From: Acidobacteriota bacterium
GTDB lineage: Bacteria; Actinomycetota; Acidimicrobiia; Acidimicrobiales; UBA8190
Direction of reading: 5' to 3'
DNA length: 17,429 nucleotides
NCBI GenBank assembly: GCA_028872975.1
Contig: JAGWNV010000020.1
Coordinates: 1 to 17,429 of the forward strand
Part shown: positions 7,125-12,845 of the stretch, piece by piece
Numbering within the stretch: position 1 is the stretch's first letter
Layout of the letters: the number at the start of each line of letters is the position of its first letter
Program-made: the position numbers and the translations under genes
The notes under the pieces: model-generated
Seen by the model: only the letters and a program-made list of their open reading frames with translations
Told to the model about the DNA's origin: nothing
Database searches by the model: none

Positions 7125-8207
7125 TCAGGCGACGGCCGGCACCCGGGCGCCGGCGAGCCGGCTGCCCGCGTCGATCTCGGTGCCGTCACCCACGACGGTG
7201 AGGGGATCGAGGACGGCGCCGGCGCCCACGCGGGCGCGGTGACCGAGGACCGACCCCCGGACCGTGGCGTCCCGTTCGACGAGGGCGCCGGGCAGGAGCA
7301 CCGACCGCCCCACCCGGGCCCCGGCGGCGACCCGGCCTCCCGCCCCCACGACCGTACCTACGACCTCGGCCCCAGTTTCCACAACCGCCCCGGCGCCCAC
7401 GAGGCTCGGGGCCCGGACGGTCCCCTCGATCGTCGCCTCCTCCATGGTCCAGACTCCGGCCGCCACCTCCTGGGCCCCGGGCGCGGGCGGCCCGGCCCGC
7501 GTGCCGTCCAGGAGGTCGGCGTTGGCCCGCAGGTAGGCCTCCGGCGTGCCGGTGTCGAGCCAGTAGGCGTCGGAGCACAGGGCGTAGAGGGTCCCTTCGG
7601 CGGCCAGGGCCGGGAACGTCTCCCGCTCGACCGACACCCTCCGGCCGCCGGGAATCCCCGCCACGACCTCCGGCTCGAAGACGTAGGTGCCGGCGTTGAT
7701 CTCGTTGCTCGGGGACCTCCCGGGCGGGGGCTTCTCGACGAAGGACTCGACGCCGCCCTCCTCGTTCGTCACCACGACCCCGAAGCGTGAGGGGTCCTCC
7801 ACGGGCGTGAGGGCGATGGTCGCCAAGGCCCCCCTGCGGCGATGGAGGGAGACGAGGGCCGAGACGTCGAGATCGGAGAGGACGTCGCCGTTCACGACGA
7901 GGAAGGTCTCCTGCACCTCGGCCTGCTCGGCGGCGAACCGGATGGCCCCGGCGGTGTCGAGGGGCTCGGGCTCCACCGCGTAGGAGAGCCGGATGCCGGC
8001 CACGGTCCCCTCGGGATAGGCGGCGAGGAAGGCGTCGGGCCTGTACCCGATCGAGAGCACGGCCTCGTCGACCCCGTGGGACGCCAGGGCGGAGACCACC
8101 CGCTCGAGCATCGGGACCTCGACGACGGGGAGGAGCTGCTTGGGCGTGGTGTAGGTGAGGGGGCGGAGACGGGTCCCCTCACCCCCGACGAGGACCACCG
8201 CCTTCAC
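7125..8207 (-). CDS. manB: Sugar-1-phosphate nucleotidyltransferase, probable mannose-1-phosphate guanylyltransferase
   Basis: A 360-residue pyrophosphorylase that activates a sugar phosphate with an NTP. The catalytic N-domain has VGGEGTRLRPLT (7-18), TPKQLLP (21-27), VNGDVLSDLD (105-114, metal-binding Asp), EDPSRFGVV (137-145), FVEKP (156-160) and NEINAGTYVFEP (168-179). From about residue 258 a left-handed beta-helix with hexapeptide repeats follows (GAGAVVETGAEV, VLGHRARVGAGAVLD). Length and layout match mycobacterial ManB (Rv3264c, about 359 residues), which makes GDP-mannose. The PKQLLP loop and other N-terminal features are also compatible with glucose-1-phosphate uridylyl- or thymidylyltransferases, so substrate choice is inferred. 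GTG 8207 is fixed by a GTGA overlap with the stop of the preceding gene. GDP-mannose would feed the Rmd-like pathway and mannosyltransferases nearby. Confidence 0.88.
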   Translation of the reverse strand: MKAVVLVGGEGTRLRPLTYTTPKQLLPVVEVPMLERVVSALASHGVDEAVLSIGYRPDAFLAAYPEGTVAGIRLSYAVEPEPLDTAGAIRFAAEQAEVQETFLVVNGDVLSDLDVSALVSLHRRRGALATIALTPVEDPSRFGVVVTNEEGGVESFVEKPPPGRSPSNEINAGTYVFEPEVVAGIPGGRRVSVERETFPALAAEGTLYALCSDAYWLDTGTPEAYLRANADLLDGTRAGPPAPGAQEVAAGVWTMEEATIEGTVRAPSLVGAGAVVETGAEVVGTVVGAGGRVAAGARVGRSVLLPGALVERDATVRGSVLGHRARVGAGAVLDPLTVVGDGTEIDAGSRLAGARVPAVA

Positions 8208-9001
8208 GGCTTGGTCGTCGTCGGCGCCGAGCTCGGTGTGGTGGTCGACGGGGGCGTCGTCGAGGGAGTGGGGGTGGTCGTCGGGACCGGCGTGGGAAGG
8301 GTCGTCGACGAGCTGCTCTGGGCGGCCGCGGCCCGGGCCTGGAGCATGGCCGAGACGGCGGCGGCGGGGGGCTTCGGGATCGAGGCCCCCGACGGCACGA
8401 AGGCCACGGTGATCAGCTGACCGTCGGCGAGCTTCAAGGTGGTGGGGTCGGAGGGGAAGAACGGGTTGTTCGATCCCGGCGGCGTGAAGCTCGGCCACAC
8501 CTTCACCCGCAGCTCTCCCTTCTTGCCGGCGTCGGGCGTCCCGCTCGGGCAGGCGTCGCCGTTGCGGTGCGACGTCTTGCCGGGCAGCCTGACCGAGGTG
8601 GGGGTGAGAGAGAGCTTGGGGTACTCCGAGACGAACTTGCCCAAGGTGGCGTTCGGACCGACCTCCGAGGACTTGGTGGGGCTCACGACGATCACCCCGT
8701 CGCCGGTGGTGCGCAGGCCCGGGGGTGCCGCGGTCTGGTTCGGGTTGGCAGGGAGGTTCGGCTGGGTCGACCCGCAGATGTCGAAGGCGAGCGCCTGGAA
8801 CCAGTGGGCGCCGATGGCAGGCTGGGAGCCCGCCGAGGGGTGCTGGCGCTCGTAGCGGCTGTAGGCGATGAGGGCGACGCCGAGGAGGACGATGAGGACG
8901 AGCGCGCTGTACCAGCGCACGGGTCGGTGCCCTCGGTAGGTCCGGCCTCCGCCCGTGGCCGCGGCGCGGGCCACCCATCGTCCTGTGTCTGTCCGTGCCA
9001 T
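8204..9001 (-). CDS. Membrane-anchored protein of unknown function with Pro/Thr/Ser tail
   Basis: I do not recognise a named family. The 265-residue protein has a basic N-terminus, one transmembrane segment at about 30-48 (YSALVLIVLLGVALIAYSRY), an outside domain at about 55-215 and a low-complexity tail rich in Pro, Thr and Ser (229-265). Positively charged residues before the helix predict the bulk lies outside the membrane. Two cysteines (C76 in FDICG, C151 in GDACP) could form a disulfide. GDGVIVVSP (100-108), NATLGKF (117-123), LPGKTSHRNGDAC (139-151) and LADGQLITVAFVPSG (191-205) recall unnamed actinobacterial membrane proteins, which in my memory have HWH and HTHGDG histidine clusters that are lacking here. 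It lies between wbbL and manB (10-nt gap and GTGA overlap), so it probably takes part in envelope glycan assembly, possibly outside the membrane. Confidence 0.85.
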   Translation of the reverse strand: MARTDTGRWVARAAATGGGRTYRGHRPVRWYSALVLIVLLGVALIAYSRYERQHPSAGSQPAIGAHWFQALAFDICGSTQPNLPANPNQTAAPPGLRTTGDGVIVVSPTKSSEVGPNATLGKFVSEYPKLSLTPTSVRLPGKTSHRNGDACPSGTPDAGKKGELRVKVWPSFTPPGSNNPFFPSDPTTLKLADGQLITVAFVPSGASIPKPPAAAVSAMLQARAAAAQSSSSTTLPTPVPTTTPTPSTTPPSTTTPSSAPTTTKP

Positions 9002-9011
9002 GGTCGGCCCG

Positions 9012-9935
9012 TCACCCTACTCTGCCCGCTTCCGGGTCCCGGGCCGCCCGGGGGCCGCCTCCGAGGGCTCGGAGGGCAGTGGCGACCACGAGCCGCAGCC
9101 CCAGGACCAGGGCCACGACGGGAAGGCCGACCCGCCGCCAGCCTGTCGTCGTGGTGGCGGCGAACCGCAACGCGGAGCGGTGGTGCGCCACGAGCATCCG
9201 GTAGGGCCGACGGGCCGTGGAGTGTCCCCGCAGGTGCGAGACGGTGGCTCCGGGGACGTACCGCACCCGGTACCCGGCCTTTCCCACCCGCCAGCAGAGG
9301 TCGGTGTCCTCCAGGTACATGAAGTACCGCTCGTCGAACCCGCCGAGCTCCTCGAGCACCGACCGGCGGACGAGGAAGCAGGCCCCCGAGACCCAGTCCA
9401 CGACACTCGGACGCGCCGTGTCGAGATCGGTCATCCGGTACCGGCCGGTGAAGGGGTTGTCGGGACGGACGATGCCGAACAGGGCGTGGCCGGCGGCGTC
9501 GAGCCACGAGGGGAACCGCCGGGCCGAGGGATACCGGCTCCCGTCGGTCTCGAGGATGCAGGGTCCGACGACGGCGGTGCGGTCGTCCTCGAGGAGAGCG
9601 TCGACGAGGGCGCCGAGGGCGCCCGGGTGCACCACCACGTCGGGGTTGCACACGAGCACGAGCGCCCGGTCGCCCTCCCGCAGCCCCCGGTTGACCCCCG
9701 ACCCGTCTCCGAGGTTGTCCACGGCCCGCACCAACAGGACACCGGGGTCGGCGACGAGGAGCCGGTCGGCCGATCCGTCGGTCGAGGCGTTGTCGACGAC
9801 GACGACCTCGTCGACCCCCTCGCGCCGGAGGGAACCGACGCAGGCGGCGAGGGCCTCGCCGGCGTCGTGGTTCACGACCACGGCGCCGACAGACCGGGGG
9901 CCGCCGGCGGTGCCCGGCTGCCCGCCGCCGGTCAC
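9012..9935 (-). CDS. wbbL: Rhamnosyltransferase WbbL-like (GT2)
   Basis: A GT-A, family 2 inverting glycosyltransferase of 307 residues. WbbL proteins move L-rhamnose from dTDP-L-rhamnose to N-acetylglucosaminyl-diphospho-decaprenol, building the linker that joins cell wall glycan to peptidoglycan. Visible features are VVVNHDAGEAL (19-29), VVVDNASTDGSADRLL (45-60), the NLGDGSGVNRGL loop (74-85), VCNPDVVVHP (95-104, DXD-equivalent), SGACFLVRR (183-191), FDERYFMYLEDTDLCWR (200-216, acidic catalytic segment) and VSHLRGHST (232-240). A hydrophobic stretch at 269-288 may associate with the membrane. GTG 9935 is set by a GTGA overlap with the rmlD stop. The coupling to rmlD, which makes the donor, and to rmlB supports rhamnose as the sugar. 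Whether the acceptor is a mycobacterial-type linker is unknown in this organism. Confidence 0.85.
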   Translation of the reverse strand: MTGGGQPGTAGGPRSVGAVVVNHDAGEALAACVGSLRREGVDEVVVVDNASTDGSADRLLVADPGVLLVRAVDNLGDGSGVNRGLREGDRALVLVCNPDVVVHPGALGALVDALLEDDRTAVVGPCILETDGSRYPSARRFPSWLDAAGHALFGIVRPDNPFTGRYRMTDLDTARPSVVDWVSGACFLVRRSVLEELGGFDERYFMYLEDTDLCWRVGKAGYRVRYVPGATVSHLRGHSTARRPYRMLVAHHRSALRFAATTTTGWRRVGLPVVALVLGLRLVVATALRALGGGPRAARDPEAGRVG

Positions 9936-10837
9936 GAGCCGGGGACGGACTCGGCGGCGAAGGCCCCCACCAGGCGCTCGAGGGCGTCCTCCCAGGCGGG
10001 GAGCATCGGCATCCCGAGGGACCGCCAGGCCTGGTTGTCGAGGGCCGAGTTGGCGGGCCGGGGGGCGGGCCTGGGCGGGTCGAGGTCCCCGGTGGCGATG
10101 GCCTCGACCCGACCGGCGTCCTCCCCGGCGGCCTCGAGCACCGCCCGGGCGAAGCCGAACCAGGTGGTCACCCCGTCGTTGGTGAGGTGGAACACGCCCG
10201 GGAGTCGCTCCCGGCCCAAGAGCACGAGGGCACCGGCCAGGTCGGCGGTGAACGAGGGACTGCCCCGCTGGTCGTCGACGAACCGGAGGGTCCCCGGGTT
10301 CGACGCCAGCCGGAGGATCGTCCGGACCATGTTGGCCCCGTGGAACCCGCACACCCATGACGTCCGGACGACGGTGGCGGAGGGGTCCAGCTCCATCTCG
10401 CCCCCGAGCTTGCTCCGGCCGTACACCGAGAGGGGGTTGGTCCTGTCCCACTCGACGTAGGGCCGGTCCGAGGTGCCGTCGAAGACGTAGTCGGTCGACA
10501 CGTAGACGAGATGGGCGCCGTGACGCCGGGCGGCCTCGGCCACGTTCCGGGTCCCCACAGCGTTGACGGTGAAGGCCCGGCCGGGATCGGCCTCGCAGGC
10601 GTCGACGGCCGTCCAGGCCCCGCAGTGGACGACAAGGTCGGGCCGGAGGGCCTCGAAGGCGGCGATGACGTCCCCCCGGTCGGCGACGTCGAGGCGGGCC
10701 CGGTCGGCGGCCACCACCTCTTCGGCGACGGGGACCGACGACGATGCCGGACGGCCCCCCGGCGGCACGGCCCCGGCCAGGACGTCGGCGACGTCGTGGC
10801 CGAGCTGGCCCCCCGCACCCGTGACGAGGACGCGCAC
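9932..10837 (-). CDS. rmlD: dTDP-4-dehydrorhamnose reductase
   Basis: An SDR-type reductase of 301 residues, the last step of dTDP-L-rhamnose synthesis, reducing dTDP-4-keto-L-rhamnose with NAD(P)H. It shows GAGGQLGHDV (7-16), LDVADRGDV (49-57), CGAWTAVDACEADP (72-85) with the family's A-x-T-x-V-D-x-x-E pattern, STDYVFDG (114-121), Y139-x3-K143 (VYGRSKLGGE), VRTSWVCG and FVDDQRGSPSFTADLA. The length is normal. GTG 10837 directly precedes the Rossmann strand and lies 11 nt after the rmlB stop. An upstream extension of this frame would run into rmlB and has no family match. Its stop overlaps the wbbL start. rmlA and rmlC are not in the window and must lie elsewhere. Confidence 0.95.
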   Translation of the reverse strand: MRVLVTGAGGQLGHDVADVLAGAVPPGGRPASSSVPVAEEVVAADRARLDVADRGDVIAAFEALRPDLVVHCGAWTAVDACEADPGRAFTVNAVGTRNVAEAARRHGAHLVYVSTDYVFDGTSDRPYVEWDRTNPLSVYGRSKLGGEMELDPSATVVRTSWVCGFHGANMVRTILRLASNPGTLRFVDDQRGSPSFTADLAGALVLLGRERLPGVFHLTNDGVTTWFGFARAVLEAAGEDAGRVEAIATGDLDPPRPAPRPANSALDNQAWRSLGMPMLPAWEDALERLVGAFAAESVPGS

Positions 10838-10848
10838 GGGCCGCCGGC

Positions 10849-11859
10849 TCAGCCCGGCGTGGGCGCCCAGGACGTCTCGACCACAGGGGCCCGGTCCCGA
10901 AGCGGCTCCCACCAGTCCCGGTGCTCGGCGTACCACTGGACGGTCTCGGCGAGCCCCCCTTCGAAGGGCACCGTCGGCTCCCACCCGAGCTCGGTCCTGA
11001 TCTTGGTGGTGTCGAGGAGGTACCGGCGGTCGTGGCCGGGCCGGTCGGGGACGATCGTCTTGAGCGTCTCGGGCTTGCCGAGGGCGCCCAGGACGGCGTC
11101 GGCGATCTCGGCGATGCTCGCCTCGACGCCGCTGCCGACGTGGTAGGTCTCGCCGATCCTCCCCCGCTGCAGCACGGCGTCGATGGCCCGGCAGTGATCG
11201 ATCACGTGCAGCCACTCCCGGCGGTTCTGGGTGGAGGCGTAGAGCGGGAGCGGCCTGTCGTCGAGGGCGTTGGCGGTGAAGAGCGGGATCACCTTCTCTG
11301 GGAACTGGAAGGGCCCGTAGTTGTTCGAGCAGTTGGTGATCGTCGCCGCCGTCCCGAAGGTCTCGGCATAGGCCCGCACGGCATGGTCGGCTCCGGCCTT
11401 GGAGGCGTTGTAGGGCGTCCGGGGACGGTAGGGGTCGTCCTCGGCGAAGGCCTCGTCGGTGTCGAGGGGGAGATCCCCGTAGACCTCGCAGGTGGAGATG
11501 TGGTGGAACCGGTGCAGCCCGACCCGCCGGCCGGCCTCGAGCATGGACTGGGTGCCGAGCACGTTGGTCTTGAAGAACCGGGCCGGGTCGAGGACGGCGA
11601 GACTGTTGTGGGACTCGGCCGCGAAGTGCACCACGGTGTCCACGGCGTGCTCCTCGAGGGCGGCGGTGACCGCATCGGTGTCGCAGACGTCGGCGTGGAC
11701 GAATCCGACACGGTCCGCCACGTCGTCGAGGTTGGCCCTGTTGCCGGCGTAGGTGAGGGCGTCGAGCGCCACGACCCGGTCCTGGGGATGCTCATCGACC
11801 CAGTAGCGGACGAAGTTCGACCCGATGAATCCGGCGCCGCCGGTCACGAGGATGTTCAC
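10849..11859 (-). CDS. rmlB: dTDP-glucose 4,6-dehydratase, variant active site
   Basis: An NAD-dependent dehydratase of 336 residues that turns dTDP-glucose into dTDP-4-keto-6-deoxyglucose, the second step to dTDP-rhamnose. It has VTGGAGFIGSNFVRYW (5-20), ALDALTYAGNRANL (31-44), CSNNYGPFQFPEKVIPLF (about 175-193), NRREWLHVIDHCRAI, an RPGHDRRYLLDTTKI segment and Y150-x3-K154. The catalytic T-D-E triad normally seen as STDEVYGD is STCEVYGD here (C124), and HVDRSI is replaced by HNSLAVL (84-90). GTG 11859 starts the Rossmann strand. It is the first gene of the six-gene operon, 24 nt after birA, with a TACGAT box 8 nt upstream. The rmlD partner just downstream supports a true RmlB role despite the altered motif. 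Confidence 0.92.
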   Translation of the reverse strand: MNILVTGGAGFIGSNFVRYWVDEHPQDRVVALDALTYAGNRANLDDVADRVGFVHADVCDTDAVTAALEEHAVDTVVHFAAESHNSLAVLDPARFFKTNVLGTQSMLEAGRRVGLHRFHHISTCEVYGDLPLDTDEAFAEDDPYRPRTPYNASKAGADHAVRAYAETFGTAATITNCSNNYGPFQFPEKVIPLFTANALDDRPLPLYASTQNRREWLHVIDHCRAIDAVLQRGRIGETYHVGSGVEASIAEIADAVLGALGKPETLKTIVPDRPGHDRRYLLDTTKIRTELGWEPTVPFEGGLAETVQWYAEHRDWWEPLRDRAPVVETSWAPTPG

Positions 11860-11867
11860 GAGCGGCC

Positions 11868-11873
11868 ATCGTA
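11868..11873 (-). promoter_or_regulatory. Candidate -10 box of the rmlB operon, leaderless start
   Basis: The minus strand reads TACGAT (TANNNT), then GGCCGCTC, then the GTG of rmlB at 11859. It lies in the 24-nt gap after the birA stop. No Shine-Dalgarno fits that space, so a leaderless transcript of the rmlB-rmlD-wbbL operon is plausible. A clear -35 was not found; it would lie in the end of birA. Confidence 0.5.
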
Positions 11874-11883
11874 GACGACCGCC

Positions 11884-12747
11884 TCAGGAGCCCCGCTCGG
11901 GCCCCCCGTGCAGGTGGATCACGTCACCGGCGTCCACGACGTGGATCGTGGCACCGTCGACGACGACGAGACGTCCGGCGGCGTCGACCTCGGTGGCGGT
12001 GCCGCCGATGGCTCCGTCGGCGAGCTCGACTCGGACCCGCCGGCCGATGGTCGCACAACGACGCCGGTAGTCCTCGACGATCTTGCGCCGGCCCTCCTCG
12101 CCCTCGACGGCGTCGAGCAGCCGGTCGAGACCCTCGAGCAGCTCGCTCAACAGCACGTGCCGGTCGATCCCGGCGCCCGTCTCCCTGAGGATCGACGTGG
12201 CGTGACGCCGTAGGTCCTCGGGGACGGCCGCCGCGGCGTCGCCCGCTCCCGTCTCCCCGGGTGGCCACGACACGTTGAGCCCGACGCCGACGACGACGGC
12301 ACGCCCGCTCCCGGCCGTCGACGGCACGGACTCGGCGAGGATCCCCCCGAGCTTCCGGTTCCCCACGACCAGGTCGTTGGGCCATTTGAGCGAGGGCGTG
12401 ACCCCCCCCACCCTCCGGCAGGCGTCGGCGGCGGCGAGGGCCACCGAGATGCTGCAGAGATGGAGCAGCTCGACGGGCAAGGCGGGGAGGAGGAGGACCG
12501 ACACGAGGAGCCCCGTCCCCGCCGGCGCCTCCCACTGCCTGCCGAGCCTCCCCTTGCCGGCCCGCTGGTGGTCGGCGACGGCGACGAGCCCGGCCACCGG
12601 CGCCCGGCGGGCCACGTCGAGGAGATAGCGGTTGGTGGAGTCGATCTCGGCGAACCACCGGACCTCGCCGAACCGGCTCCCGACCGGGCCTGCCTCGACC
12701 CGGTCCGGTGCCCACTCCCCGACGCCGCCGGAGCCCGAGTCGGACAT
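11884..12747 (-). CDS. birA: Biotin-[acyl-CoA carboxylase] ligase, catalytic-only form
   Basis: A 287-residue enzyme that activates biotin with ATP and attaches it to the lysine of carboxylase biotinyl domains. Motifs are EIDSTNRYL (34-42), HQRAGKGRLGRQWEAP (60-75, the biotin/ATP loop), SLKWPNDLVVGNRKLGGIL (119-137) and VVGVGLNVSWP (152-162), followed by a small SH3-like C-terminal domain from about 235. There is no N-terminal winged-helix DNA-binding domain, so it is a ligase without the E. coli-type repressor function. ATG 12747 is preferred; the frame extends to a possible start at 12813, but that adds a 22-residue low-complexity stretch with no family match. TAGGGT lies 7 nt upstream. It diverges from the carboxylase alpha chain that carries its substrate lysine. 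Confidence 0.95.
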   Translation of the reverse strand: MSDSGSGGVGEWAPDRVEAGPVGSRFGEVRWFAEIDSTNRYLLDVARRAPVAGLVAVADHQRAGKGRLGRQWEAPAGTGLLVSVLLLPALPVELLHLCSISVALAAADACRRVGGVTPSLKWPNDLVVGNRKLGGILAESVPSTAGSGRAVVVGVGLNVSWPPGETGAGDAAAAVPEDLRRHATSILRETGAGIDRHVLLSELLEGLDRLLDAVEGEEGRRKIVEDYRRRCATIGRRVRVELADGAIGGTATEVDAAGRLVVVDGATIHVVDAGDVIHLHGGPERGS

Positions 12748-12751
12748 GGCA

Positions 12752-12766
12752 GCCACCCTAGGTGGC
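12752..12766. repeat. Perfect inverted repeat GCCACC-N3-GGTGGC, possible operator
   Basis: Two 6-bp arms separated by CTA lie 5 nt upstream of the birA ATG and overlap its proposed -10 box. A repressor bound here would block birA transcription. With 6-bp arms in very GC-rich DNA, chance is a real alternative. Confidence 0.35.
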
Positions 12767-12833
12767 GTGCCAGTGTGGTACTTCCCTCCCCGGCCAGAGC
12801 CACCCCGCGGCACCGGGACAGAGACGAGACCGA

Positions 12834-12839
12834 GAGAGG
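12834..12839 (+). promoter_or_regulatory. Ribosome binding site deciding the GTG 12846 start
   Basis: GAGAGG ends 6 nt before the GTG at 12846 and fixes this start for the carboxylase alpha chain, although the frame is open upstream to 12762. Confidence 0.65.
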
Positions 12840-12845
12840 CAAGGC

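Larger units (their letters stand above)
12748..12845. promoter_or_regulatory. Divergent promoter region between birA and the carboxylase gene
   Basis: A 98-bp spacer between divergent starts, among the longest non-coding stretches here. It holds a perfect inverted repeat GCCACC-CTA-GGTGGC (12752-12766). TAGGGT (12760-12755, minus strand) overlaps the left arm and is 7 nt before the birA ATG, a candidate leaderless -10. GTGTGGTACTTC near 12774-12785 is a weak plus-strand -10 candidate. GAGAGG (12834-12839) is the ribosome binding site of the carboxylase gene. Confidence 0.5.

Noticed and set aside
8210..8330. Variable-number DNA repeat from the Thr/Pro-rich tail
   Set aside because: The repetition is in amino-acid composition only; the underlying bases form no regular repeat unit.
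8208..8978. Upstream in-frame extension of the ManB-like protein
   Set aside because: It is an out-of-frame reading of the membrane protein gene. The GTGA overlap at 8204-8207 and the first beta strand mark the true start.
12748..12813. Alternative birA start at 12813
   Set aside because: It adds 22 Gly/Arg-rich residues and would cover the divergent spacer and inverted repeat.
12762..12845. N-terminal extension of the carboxylase alpha chain upstream of GTG 12846
   Set aside because: The extra residues are low-complexity with no family match. The ribosome binding site GAGAGG and the conserved FEKVLIANRGE start both favour 12846.
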